From Zhouia amylolytica (lineage in GTDB: Bacteria; Bacteroidota; Bacteroidia; Flavobacteriales; Flavobacteriaceae): a DNA stretch of 64,000 nt. The stretch spans positions 339,542-403,541 of the forward strand of contig NZ_FPAG01000004.1 in NCBI RefSeq assembly GCF_900116365.1, in the 5' to 3' direction. The translations under genes and the position numbers were made by a program. Positions 22,917 through 30,709 of this stretch are shown piece after piece. Below the pieces are notes generated by a model. It was not told the origin of the DNA, ran no database searches, and was given only the letters and a program-made list of their open reading frames with translations. Numbering within the stretch: the stretch's first letter is position 1; each line of letters begins with the position of its first letter.

Positions 22917-25157
22917 ATGAAAAAAATACTTACGTCGTTGATCTTCATTCTTCAATTTGGCTTTGTTTTACAGGCTCAAAATGATAGCGATCAGGATTTA
23001 AAAGTAGGCTTAGTTTTAAGTGGAGGAGGGGCTAAGGGATTGGCTCATATTGGAGTGTTAAAGGCTATAGAAGATGCGGGTTTAAGGATTGACTATATAG
23101 GTGGTACGAGCATGGGGGCGATCATAGGTGCTATGTATGCTTCCGGATATTCTTCTCATGATCTGGATTCGATCTTTAAAAGTGTTGATTTTCAAAAATT
23201 AATTCAAGATGAAGTACCTAGATCAGCAAAGACCTTTTACGAAAAGAATAACAGTGAGCGTTATGCCTTAACGCTTCCTTTTGACAATTTTAAAATTGCC
23301 ATTCCGACTGCTATATCTAAGGGGCAGAATGTTTATAATCTTTATTCACAGTTATTATTTCACGTTAGAGATGTTGATAATTTCGAAAAGCTGCCAATTC
23401 CTTTTTTTTGTATTGCCACGGATATAGAAAAGGGTGAGCCGGTAATATTAGATAGGGGGTATTTGCCACAGGCTATAGCTGCCAGTGGTGCGTTACCGTC
23501 GGTTTTTGAGCCAGTAGCGATTGATGATAAACTCCTAATCGATGGTGGTGTAGTGAATAATTTTCCTATAGATGAAGTTAAGGCTAAAGGAATGGATGTG
23601 ATTATAGGAGTCGATGTTCAGGATGAATTATCTGATCGGGAGTCTTTGAAAGCCGCTAATGAGATTCTATTACAAATTAGTAATTACAGGACGGCTCTGA
23701 GCATGAAGGAGAAAATTAAAAAAACGGATGTATATATTAAACCGGACATAACGGATTTTAATGTGCTTTCTTTTGATCAGGGGGGGAAGATCTTTAAAAA
23801 AGGATATTATGCTGCAATAGAGCATTCAAGTGTTTTAGATAGCCTTGCGTTGCTGCAGAAAAAGCATCCTGAAGAAAGTAAATTAAGACCTTATGCTAAA
23901 GATACCATTAGTTTAAGCAGAATTCAGATAAAGGGCTACGATCGATATTCCAGGGCTTATATACGTGGAAAGCTTCGATTTAAAATGGAGGAGCCTATCA
24001 CTTTTGAAAAATTCAATGAGGGTATTAGTAATTTGTCAGCCACCAACAATTTTAAAGCCATACAATACGAATTAAAGCATAACGAAGCATCTGGCAGGGA
24101 GGATTTGCTGATGCGAGTTGAGGAATCGCCTACAGATTTGTTTTTGCGTTTGGGAGTTCATTATGATGATTTATACAAATCTGCCGTATTGGTTAATTTA
24201 ACACAAAAGCATTTGCTTTTTGATGATGATGTTGTATCGCTGGATTTTGTTTTGGGAGATAGGATTCGTTATAATTTTGAGTACTATTTAGATAAAGGTT
24301 TTTACTGGAGTTTTGGTATCAAGTCGAGATTTAATTCGTTTTTAAAGCCTATTGATTTTAACTTTGTCAGAGAAAGAGCGGGGTCTGAAGATGCAGGGGT
24401 GAGGCAGGTAGATGTTGAATTAGACGATTTGACCAATCAGATATATCTTCAGTCTGTTTTCAGGGAGGAATTTTCTTTTGGGGCGGGCCTGGAACATAAG
24501 TATTTACAGATTGAGTCAGAGACTATTTCCGGACAGGATAGTAATAATGCTGTATTTGATAACAGCAACTACTTTAGTACCTATGGATTTTTAAAATTTG
24601 ATTCCTTTGATGATAAATATTTTCCTTCCCGGGGGATTTATTTTGATGGTGATTTTCATTTATATTTTAGCTCACCGGATGACTTTACGGGCTTATTTGA
24701 TGAATTTTCAATTGCTAAGGCTAAGCTTGGTTTTGCAATGCCAGTAACCAAGACAGTGTCTTTTAACGCATTTTCTGAGGGTGGATTTAAAATAGGAAAT
24801 ACAGCTTTGAATTCTTTTGATTTTATTTTGGGAGGATACGGCAATAACCTGATTAATAATTTCATTCCGTTTTTAGGTTACGACTTTTTGAGTTTTGGTG
24901 CTGATAGCTTTGTTAAAGGGTTAGCGATTGTAGATTGGGAGTTTGTACGTAAAAATCACCTTAATTTTTCGGCTAATTTCGCTAATGTTGATGACCGCTT
25001 GTTCGACACGGGCGAATGGTTTAGTAAGCCTGATTATACAGGGTATGCAATAGGTTATGGACTGGAAACTTTTCTGGGTCCAATAGAGGCTAAATACACC
25101 TGGTCTCCTGAAAGAGGGAAGGGGCTTTGGCTTTTTAACGTTGGCTTCTGGTTTTAA
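22917..25157 (+). CDS. Patatin-like phospholipase with outer-membrane barrel (type Vd-like)
   Basis: A 746-residue protein with a Sec signal (MKKILTSLIFILQFGFVLQAQ). The patatin domain has the oxyanion loop SGGGAKG, the nucleophile Ser65 in GTSMG and the dyad Asp209 in DGG. A POTRA-like segment follows (about 330-400) and then a BamA/Omp85-like 16-strand barrel ending NVGFWF with the terminal aromatic expected for BAM substrates. This is the PlpD architecture, in which a lipase is displayed or secreted by its own barrel. The start at 22917 gives the signal peptide; the open frame from 22857 runs back into uvrC. Confidence 0.88.
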   Translation: MKKILTSLIFILQFGFVLQAQNDSDQDLKVGLVLSGGGAKGLAHIGVLKAIEDAGLRIDYIGGTSMGAIIGAMYASGYSSHDLDSIFKSVDFQKLIQDEVPRSAKTFYEKNNSERYALTLPFDNFKIAIPTAISKGQNVYNLYSQLLFHVRDVDNFEKLPIPFFCIATDIEKGEPVILDRGYLPQAIAASGALPSVFEPVAIDDKLLIDGGVVNNFPIDEVKAKGMDVIIGVDVQDELSDRESLKAANEILLQISNYRTALSMKEKIKKTDVYIKPDITDFNVLSFDQGGKIFKKGYYAAIEHSSVLDSLALLQKKHPEESKLRPYAKDTISLSRIQIKGYDRYSRAYIRGKLRFKMEEPITFEKFNEGISNLSATNNFKAIQYELKHNEASGREDLLMRVEESPTDLFLRLGVHYDDLYKSAVLVNLTQKHLLFDDDVVSLDFVLGDRIRYNFEYYLDKGFYWSFGIKSRFNSFLKPIDFNFVRERAGSEDAGVRQVDVELDDLTNQIYLQSVFREEFSFGAGLEHKYLQIESETISGQDSNNAVFDNSNYFSTYGFLKFDSFDDKYFPSRGIYFDGDFHLYFSSPDDFTGLFDEFSIAKAKLGFAMPVTKTVSFNAFSEGGFKIGNTALNSFDFILGGYGNNLINNFIPFLGYDFLSFGADSFVKGLAIVDWEFVRKNHLNFSANFANVDDRLFDTGEWFSKPDYTGYAIGYGLETFLGPIEAKYTWSPERGKGLWLFNVGFWF

Positions 25158-25219
25158 GATCTTTTTATGGAAAGTCACGAAACATTTTAAATGTTTGTGT
25201 TTTTCTCTGAAAAATTACC

Positions 25220-25347
25220 GATATTTGTGAATATGACAAATTTTTGGAAAGATTTACTCATATTACTCCATTACCTCATCAAGAGAAATCCTGAGTGAGT
25301 GATACTTCTTAGGCAACCGCAATATAATACAAGGTTGATAGTAAAAT
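25220..25347 (+). promoter_or_regulatory. Structured hmgA-hpd leader, SAM-I-like in outline
   Basis: After a near-consensus -7 (GATATTTG, 25220-25227) the leader can fold into three helices: P1 TTAC+ATC (25271-25274, 25278-25280) with GAT+GTAA (25337-25344), P2 CCTGAGT (25290-25296) with ACTT+AGG (25304-25313), and P3 CAACC (25314-25318) with GGTTG (25333-25337). The words ATCAAGAG and GGCAACC occur at the same relative positions as in SAM-I riboswitches, but the internal GGAGGGA element is absent. Two mutually exclusive hairpins follow before the hmgA start. Treat as a candidate riboswitch or cis-regulatory RNA, ligand unknown. Confidence 0.4.
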
Positions 25348-25411
25348 AACAAAGAAATAGATACTATTTTATTATATTATCTAAAGCTTAATTTCTTCAA
25401 AAATTAAAATT

Positions 25412-26572
25412 ATGCCTTTTTATCATAAATTGGGAGAAATCCCGCATAAACGACATACCATATTTAGAAAGTCAAACGGGGAGTTGTATTACGAACAATT
25501 GTTTGGTACGATTGGGTTTGATGGCATGTCAACTAATATGTATCATGTGCACAGGCCTACTCAGGTTAAAAACATTCTGGGTAAAAAGGATGTTGCTCCA
25601 AGGGTGTCTATAAAAAACAATATTCAGTCATACCGGTTACATGGCTTTAAAATTAAACCGGAGCATGATTACCTCGATAGTAGAAAGCCTGTTTTGACCA
25701 ATAGTGATTGTACCATTATATTGGCGGCTCCAAAGGAATCTACAGCTTCATATTTCTATAAGAATGCCGATGCGGATGAAATGATTTTTATTCATAGAGG
25801 AAGTGGTAAGTTAAGGTCTCATTTAGGGAATTTAGATTTTAAGTATGGAGACTATTTAATAATACCCAGAGGAACTATTTATAAAATAGATTTTGACACC
25901 GAAGACAACAGGTTATTTATTGTAGAGTCGCACAGGCCTATTTATACCCCTAAAAGATATCGAAATTGGTTTGGTCAGTTATTGGAACATGCGCCTTTTT
26001 GTGAGCGTGATATAAGAAGACCTTATGAGTTAGAAACTAATGACGAAAAAGGATCTTTCCTGATGAAAATAAAAAAACAAAATGAGCTTTTTGACATGGA
26101 ATATGCCACACATCCTTTCGATGTTGTGGGGTATGATGGGTTTAATTATCCATATGCATTAAGTATTCATGATTTTGAACCTATAACCGGTCGAGTTCAT
26201 CAACCGCCACCAGTGCATCAAACTTTTGAAACTGATGCTTTTGTGGTTTGTAGTTTTGTGCCTCGACTTTATGATTATCACCCACAAGCAATTCCAGCAC
26301 CTTATAACCACAGTAATATTGATTCGGATGAAGTGCTGTATTATGTTGATGGTGATTTTATGAGTAGAAATGATATTGATGCAGGGCACATTTCTTTACA
26401 TCCGGCAGGAATCCCTCATGGGCCGCATCCGGGTGCAGCTGAAAGAAGTATTGGTAAAGAAAAGACCGATGAATTAGCGGTTATGGTTGATACCTTTAAA
26501 CCATTACAGCTAACTGAGGAAGCGATGGCCATTGCTGATGATTCGTATTATCAATCATGGTTAGAAGATTAA
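25412..26572 (+). CDS. hmgA: Homogentisate 1,2-dioxygenase
   Basis: A 386-residue iron dioxygenase that opens the ring of homogentisate to maleylacetoacetate in tyrosine degradation. The metal-binding region is clear: YNHSNIDSDEVLYYVDG supplies a His and Glu, and HPAGIPHGPHPG a further His. The cupin-like N-terminal half includes IHRGSGKLRSHLG and GDYLIIPRGT. Bacteroidota versions (about 385 residues) are shorter than the human enzyme (445). It is the first gene of a two-gene unit with hpd 36 bases downstream, behind the structured leader. Confidence 0.95.
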   Translation: MPFYHKLGEIPHKRHTIFRKSNGELYYEQLFGTIGFDGMSTNMYHVHRPTQVKNILGKKDVAPRVSIKNNIQSYRLHGFKIKPEHDYLDSRKPVLTNSDCTIILAAPKESTASYFYKNADADEMIFIHRGSGKLRSHLGNLDFKYGDYLIIPRGTIYKIDFDTEDNRLFIVESHRPIYTPKRYRNWFGQLLEHAPFCERDIRRPYELETNDEKGSFLMKIKKQNELFDMEYATHPFDVVGYDGFNYPYALSIHDFEPITGRVHQPPPVHQTFETDAFVVCSFVPRLYDYHPQAIPAPYNHSNIDSDEVLYYVDGDFMSRNDIDAGHISLHPAGIPHGPHPGAAERSIGKEKTDELAVMVDTFKPLQLTEEAMAIADDSYYQSWLED

Positions 26573-26608
26573 TTAATTGTATAGATCACAACTAAAAACA
26601 AAGATAAA

Positions 26609-27772
26609 ATGTCAAAGGAAGTTAAGTCAGTAGAATACGGACTGGAAAAAATATTTGAAGGAGCAGAAGATTTTTTGCCTCTTTTAGGAACGGATTATGT
26701 AGAATTCTATGTTGGTAATGCCAAGCAGGCAGCTCACTTTTATAAGACTGCTTTTGGATTTCAATCTCATGCCTATTCAGGGTTGGAAACGGGCGTGAGG
26801 GATAAAGCCAGCTATGTTTTAAAGCAGGATAAGATCCGACTAGTGTTAACCACTCCATTAAACTCATCATCGCCAATCAATGATCATATTGTGAAGCACG
26901 GAGATGGTGTAAAGGTTATTGCTCTTTGGGTTGAGGATGCCAGAGCTGCTTATGAAGAGACGACCAAACGCGGTGCTAAATCATATATGGAGCCAACGGT
27001 AGAAAAAGACGAACATGGCGAAGTGGTAAGAGCAGGAATTTATACCTATGGAGAAACTGTTCATATGTTTGTGGAGCGCAAGAACTATAAAGGTGCATTT
27101 TTGCCTGGTTATCAAAAATGGGAGTCTGACTATAATCCATCTCCTGTTGGTTTAAAATATATAGACCACATGGTTGGTAATGTTGGTTGGGGAGAGATGA
27201 ACAAGTGGGTTAAATGGTATGAAGACGTTATGGGGTTTGTTAACTTCTTAACGTTCGACGATAAGCAGATCCATACTGAATATTCCGCTTTAATGAGTAA
27301 AGTGATGAGTAACGGTAATGGGCGTATTAAATTCCCAATAAATGAACCTGCCGAGGGTAAAAAGAAGTCTCAAATAGAGGAATACTTAGATTTTTATGAA
27401 GGATCAGGGGTTCAGCATATCGCGGTGGCGACAGATGATATTATATCGACTGTCAGAGCTTTGAAAGCCAGGGGAATTGAATTTTTACCACCGCCTCCGC
27501 AATCCTATTACGATGCTATTCCTGAGCGAATGGGAACCCATATGAAGATTATGAAAGAAAATATTAAGGAGCTGCAGGAGCTGTCAATATTAGTTGATGC
27601 AGATGAGGAGGGGTATCTATTGCAAATTTTCACGAAGCCAGTAGAAGACAGGCCAACGCTTTTCTTTGAGATCATTCAGCGTATGGGAGCTCAAGGATTT
27701 GGAGCAGGTAATTTTAAAGCCCTTTTTGAAAGCATAGAAAGAGAGCAGGAATTAAGGGGAACGCTTGAATAA
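26609..27772 (+). CDS. hpd: 4-hydroxyphenylpyruvate dioxygenase
   Basis: A 387-residue non-haem iron enzyme forming homogentisate from 4-hydroxyphenylpyruvate. Two vicinal-oxygen-chelate modules are present. The three iron ligands can be placed in the second: His in IDHMVGNVG, His in VQHIAVATDDI and Glu in LFFEIIQRMGAQGFGAGNFKALF, the last block being the C-terminal signature of HPPD. It immediately follows hmgA, so the enzyme and the next step of the pathway are co-expressed. The later fumarylacetoacetase and isomerase genes are not in this window. Confidence 0.96.
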   Translation: MSKEVKSVEYGLEKIFEGAEDFLPLLGTDYVEFYVGNAKQAAHFYKTAFGFQSHAYSGLETGVRDKASYVLKQDKIRLVLTTPLNSSSPINDHIVKHGDGVKVIALWVEDARAAYEETTKRGAKSYMEPTVEKDEHGEVVRAGIYTYGETVHMFVERKNYKGAFLPGYQKWESDYNPSPVGLKYIDHMVGNVGWGEMNKWVKWYEDVMGFVNFLTFDDKQIHTEYSALMSKVMSNGNGRIKFPINEPAEGKKKSQIEEYLDFYEGSGVQHIAVATDDIISTVRALKARGIEFLPPPPQSYYDAIPERMGTHMKIMKENIKELQELSILVDADEEGYLLQIFTKPVEDRPTLFFEIIQRMGAQGFGAGNFKALFESIEREQELRGTLE

Positions 27773-27792
27773 ATTTCGGTTTTTTTGCGTTT

Positions 27793-27822
27793 TTGACAAT
27801 ATTAAACTTTGTTTATTGTCAA
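27793..27822 (+). terminator. Hairpin downstream of hpd
   Basis: TTGACAATA/TATTGTCAA, a 9-bp stem, with an inner AAC/GTT. It lies 20 bases after the hpd stop codon. No T run follows, so it may stabilise the mRNA end or be a weak terminator. Confidence 0.4.
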
Positions 27823-27858
27823 GGTGCTGTTAAATAAGTTAAAGTTTAGTTATTATGC

Positions 27859-27888
27859 TTGCATAGTAAAAAACTTGACGTAAATTTG
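27859..27888 (+). promoter_or_regulatory. Promoter of a candidate small RNA
   Basis: TTG (27859-27861), exactly 19-base spacer, TAAATTTG (27881-27888): an ideal Bacteroidota promoter with no downstream gene on this strand. Confidence 0.65.
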
Positions 27889-27893
27889 TCGAT

Positions 27894-27992
27894 GCAAAAG
27901 TGGGTGGTGCCCTTTTGTAACTTTAAGTAAAGTTTTCATAATTTAAAGTTTTGGTTGGTTAATGGAAGCCCGGTTTTTACCGGGCTTTTTTC
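27894..27992 (+). ncRNA. Candidate small RNA of about 100 nt
   Basis: The transcript would run from the promoter at 27859-27888 to the GC-rich terminator at 27966-27992. The 5' part folds as CAAAAG(T)GG.../CCC-TTTTG around 27895-27917, and an ACTTT-AAGT-AAAGT hairpin follows. A 12-codon frame (27892-27930) starts at or before the predicted start of transcription and is probably not translated. The next gene, umuD, is on the other strand, so this RNA cannot be its leader. No homologous family is recognised. Confidence 0.5.
27966..27992. terminator. Terminator between the candidate small RNA and umuD
   Basis: A perfect 8-bp GC-rich stem AAGCCCGG/CCGGGCTT with a 6-base loop and a T run on the + strand. 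The A-rich side may also help to end umuD transcription on the other strand. Confidence 0.88.
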
Positions 27993-27993
27993 T

Positions 27994-28443
27994 TTATAAT
28001 TTTTTGATAACGTGGGTAACCACACCCCAGATTTGAAAATTATTTTCTGTAGTTATCTCAATAGGTCTGAAAATCTCGTTTGCTGGCATTAGAAAAACCT
28101 TTTCTTTTTCAATCTTTAATCGTTTCACAGTAAATTCACCATCAATTAAGCATACAGCAATTTTTCCATCTCGTGGTTCAATGCTTTTGTCAACAACTAA
28201 AAGATCACCGTCATCAAGGTTCGCATCAATCATTGACTGACCTCTAACCTTTGCATAAAAGGTAGCTTCTTTATTTCGAACTAAGGTTTTGTCTAAGCTT
28301 ATTCTGGTTTCTGTATAACTGCCCGTTGGTGATGGTAGCCCTGCAGCAATGCCTTCAGTCACAAAAAAATGATCTTCCTCATGATCTAGTTCCGGAATAT
28401 AAAACGAGAGGTTTTTTGAGTCATGTGTTAATTTTAGTTGCAT
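27994..28443 (-). CDS. umuD: UmuD-like S24 self-cleaving protein
   Basis: A 149-residue LexA/UmuD-family protein without a DNA-binding domain. The self-cleavage bond Ala34-Gly35 (AAGLPSP) and the Ser70/Lys107 dyad (GQSMIDA, FTVKRLK) are intact; the 37-residue spacing equals that of E. coli UmuD (Ser60/Lys97). UmuD is processed during the SOS response and joins UmuC to form DNA polymerase V. No umuC is adjacent: downstream is the convergent small-RNA candidate and upstream a promoter and the terminator of an acyl-CoA dehydrogenase. It has its own promoter with an overlapping dyad operator. Confidence 0.9.
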   Translation of the reverse strand: MQLKLTHDSKNLSFYIPELDHEEDHFFVTEGIAAGLPSPTGSYTETRISLDKTLVRNKEATFYAKVRGQSMIDANLDDGDLLVVDKSIEPRDGKIAVCLIDGEFTVKRLKIEKEKVFLMPANEIFRPIEITTENNFQIWGVVTHVIKKL

Positions 28444-28475
28444 ATTACTTCAATTATATCACTATTGCCAGGATT

Positions 28476-28494
28476 GATTATAAAGGTTATAATC
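28476..28494. promoter_or_regulatory. Dyad operator at the umuD promoter
   Basis: GATTATAA-AGG-TTATAATC, a perfect 8+3+8 palindrome located at the predicted transcription start of umuD, the expected place for a repressor of a damage-inducible gene. Confidence 0.6.
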
Positions 28495-28497
28495 ATC

Positions 28498-28528
28498 CAA
28501 ATATAAGTTAATTGCTTATTGGTTTCAA
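28498..28528 (-). promoter_or_regulatory. umuD promoter
   Basis: On the minus strand TTG (28528-28526), 20-base spacer, TATATTTG (28505-28498). Transcription should start near 28492, inside the dyad operator. Confidence 0.7.
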
Positions 28529-28611
28529 TTTTATTTTTACAGGACCCGTCTTTTGGTTTGAAATAACGGCAGGTTTTAATTATTAAAAGGTTTTTGATAG
28601 TTTGTTAGAGA

Positions 28612-28660
28612 ATAAAAAGGCGCACTATGGTCTTTTGGTATTAAAAGCACATTGTACGCC
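28612..28660 (-). terminator. Terminator of the acyl-CoA dehydrogenase gene
   Basis: Read on the minus strand, GGCGTACAATG pairs with CATAGTGCGCC (one G-T pair and one mismatch), with an inner CTTTT/AAAAG helix, followed by a T run at 28618-28612. Confidence 0.75.
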
Positions 28661-28729
28661 AGCTTATGTTATTCAATAGAATTGATATTACTTCTCTGCC
28701 TGATAATAAAATGTATACATCTGGAGATT

Positions 28730-29908
28730 TTATTTAAATGCTGGCATTCCGGTAATATCAGCTCCGGTAATTAATAAATGTATATCGTGTGTCCCTTCAT
28801 AGGTAATCACACTTTCAAGATTCATCATGTGTCTCATAATGCTATATTCTCCGGTGATACCCATACCTCCTAATACCTGTCTTGCTTCTCTGGCAATTTT
28901 TAGGGCCATGTCGACATTATTGCGTTTCGCCATAGATATTTGAGCTGTAGTAGCTTTATTTTCATTTTTTAATTGCCCTAAGCGCAATGCCATCAATTGG
29001 GCTTTGGTGATCTCGGTAAGCATTTCAGCTAGTTTTTTTTGCTGAAGTTGTGTTGCAGCAATGGGTTTGTCGAATTGTATACGCTCCTTTGCGTATCGTA
29101 AAGCTGTATCGTAACAATCCATTGCGGCACCAATGGCTCCCCAGGCAATACCATAGCGAGCAGAGTCTAAACAGCCCAATGGAGCGCCTAAGCCGCTTTT
29201 TCCGGGCAATAGATTAGTTTTGGGTACTTGTACATTGTCAAATATTAATTCACCAGTAGAAGAAGCTCTCAATGACCATTTGTTGTGTGTTTCAGGGGTG
29301 GAAAATCCTTCCATACCTCGTTCTACAATTAATCCGTGTATGCGACCTTCTTCGTTCTTTGCCCACACAATTGCGATGTCTGCAAATGGAGCGTTGGAGA
29401 TCCACATTTTAGCACCGTTAAGAAGATAGTGATCTCCTTTGTCTTTGAAATTAGTAATCATTCCTCCGGGGTTTGACCCGTGATCTGGTTCTGTTAATCC
29501 AAAGCAGCCCATGAATTCTCCCGTGGCTAATTTTGGGAGGTATTTTTGACGTTGTTCTTCTGAGCCATATTTCCAAATTGGATACATGACCAATGAAGAC
29601 TGCACCGAGGCAGTAGATCTCACACCACTATCTCCACGCTCTATTTCTTGCATGATGAGGCCATAGCTGATTTGATCTAATCCGGCACCACCGTATTCCT
29701 CAGGAATGTATGGTCCGAAGGCGCCAATTTCGGCTAACCCGTTAATGATTTGTTTGGGGAATTCAGCCTTCTGAGCGTACTCTTCTATAATAGGAGATAT
29801 TTCGCGTTTTACCCAGCTGCGAGCTGCATCCCTTACTAATTTATGTTCTTCTGATAATAAGTCGTCTATATTGAAATAGTCGGGCGCTTCAAATAAATCT
29901 GGCTTCAT
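28730..29908 (-). CDS. Acyl-CoA dehydrogenase, glutaryl-CoA dehydrogenase type
   Basis: A 392-residue flavoenzyme of the acyl-CoA dehydrogenase family. The motif YEGTHDIHLLITG carries the catalytic Glu in the sequence context of glutaryl-CoA dehydrogenases, which decarboxylate glutaryl-CoA to crotonyl-CoA in lysine and tryptophan breakdown. The FAD and substrate segments CFGLTEPDHGSNPGG and NGAKMWISNAP are intact. It is a single-gene unit with its own promoter and terminator, close to hmgA-hpd, consistent with amino-acid catabolism. The substrate assignment rests on the Glu context and overall resemblance. Confidence 0.87.
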   Translation of the reverse strand: MKPDLFEAPDYFNIDDLLSEEHKLVRDAARSWVKREISPIIEEYAQKAEFPKQIINGLAEIGAFGPYIPEEYGGAGLDQISYGLIMQEIERGDSGVRSTASVQSSLVMYPIWKYGSEEQRQKYLPKLATGEFMGCFGLTEPDHGSNPGGMITNFKDKGDHYLLNGAKMWISNAPFADIAIVWAKNEEGRIHGLIVERGMEGFSTPETHNKWSLRASSTGELIFDNVQVPKTNLLPGKSGLGAPLGCLDSARYGIAWGAIGAAMDCYDTALRYAKERIQFDKPIAATQLQQKKLAEMLTEITKAQLMALRLGQLKNENKATTAQISMAKRNNVDMALKIAREARQVLGGMGITGEYSIMRHMMNLESVITYEGTHDIHLLITGADITGMPAFK

Positions 29909-29930
29909 GCTAAGTTGGTTTTAATTACTT

Positions 29931-29960
29931 CAAATATAGCAATGAAATGTAACAAAACAA
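29931..29960 (-). promoter_or_regulatory. Promoter of the acyl-CoA dehydrogenase gene
   Basis: On the minus strand TTG (29960-29958), exactly 19-base spacer, TATATTTG (29938-29931), 22 bases before the start codon at 29908. Confidence 0.72.
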
Positions 29961-29988
29961 TGATTGTAAGTTTCATTTTTAACAAGCG

Positions 29989-30699
29989 TTATGCGAGGTC
30001 ATAATTATCCCAATTGGCTATTTCGTTTCGCTCTTCTGGTTTAATACATTCGTTAAGCGTTTTCTCGTCATAAGATAGTTTATGTCGATCCAGTACGTCT
30101 TGAGGAACGCCGTCCCAAACATTAGGAACGTTTCCGACATAGCCTAGGTACTCTATACCTTCTTTGCTTGTGAAATACCCTGTTGCCACCAGGTTTCTAA
30201 GTCTCGAGAAGAATTTAGCGCCTTGTAAAAATTCAGGTTTCACATCATCCGGATAGGCAATATCTTCAATGATTTCAAGTTGTTGCGTCTCAGGGGTGTC
30301 TTTAAAGACTTTATCAAATCGTTTGTTGCTTTCGTGGTCTAGCCACATGAGTCCGCCACGCATTGGTGTCTGGTGATGAGGCATGTCTTTTACGATAAAC
30401 TCTAAAAACTCGGGTACCTTTGCATCTGTAGCCGATCCGGAAGTTTCATCTGCGGGAATTATAATATCCGACAAAACCGCCAGTGTGGCCATTTCATGTT
30501 CATTGAAGAATGTTTTGCTATATAATTCTTTATCTCTTGCTAATTCTTCGGGAGTTCGGCCATACCCACTTTCTTCAATCTCAGGGGTCGGGGTTTCATT
30601 GGCTACTTGTTCTTCAGAATCAGTTAAACATCCGGAAAACATAAATCCGGAAGTAACCGTTCCTGCAACCATTGCTTTTAAGCTTTTTCTTCTATCCAT
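29989..30699 (-). CDS. Gluconate 2-dehydrogenase subunit 3 family protein (second copy)
   Basis: A 236-residue Tat-exported lipoprotein: MDRRKSLKAMVAG is a twin-arginine signal and the lipobox ends at Cys24 (MFSGC). A Thr/Glu/Pro-rich linker (residues 27-50) precedes the subunit 3 domain (PF13618), which is longer than in the copy at 3109-3681. The C-terminal third contains TGYFTSKEGIEYLGYVGN, a block conserved among these small subunits. It lies ten bases downstream of the third GMC gene, the usual large-small pair. The two form a complete exported dehydrogenase distinct from the tandem set near the start of the window. Confidence 0.88.
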   Translation of the reverse strand: MDRRKSLKAMVAGTVTSGFMFSGCLTDSEEQVANETPTPEIEESGYGRTPEELARDKELYSKTFFNEHEMATLAVLSDIIIPADETSGSATDAKVPEFLEFIVKDMPHHQTPMRGGLMWLDHESNKRFDKVFKDTPETQQLEIIEDIAYPDDVKPEFLQGAKFFSRLRNLVATGYFTSKEGIEYLGYVGNVPNVWDGVPQDVLDRHKLSYDEKTLNECIKPEERNEIANWDNYDLA

Positions 30700-30709
30700 G
30701 ACTTATGTT

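Noticed and set aside
25412..26572. Cupin-type alternative for hmgA
   Set aside because: Length and the paired NHSNIDSDEVLYYV and HPAGIPHGPHPG motifs are specific for homogentisate dioxygenase.
27892..27930. A 12-codon reading frame at the beginning of the first candidate small RNA
   Set aside because: Its ATG lies at or just before the predicted transcription start and there is no ribosome-binding sequence; too short to claim as a gene.
28730..29908. Medium-chain acyl-CoA dehydrogenase
   Set aside because: The catalytic Glu lies in YEGTHDIH, as in glutaryl-CoA dehydrogenases; straight-chain enzymes usually have a different context.
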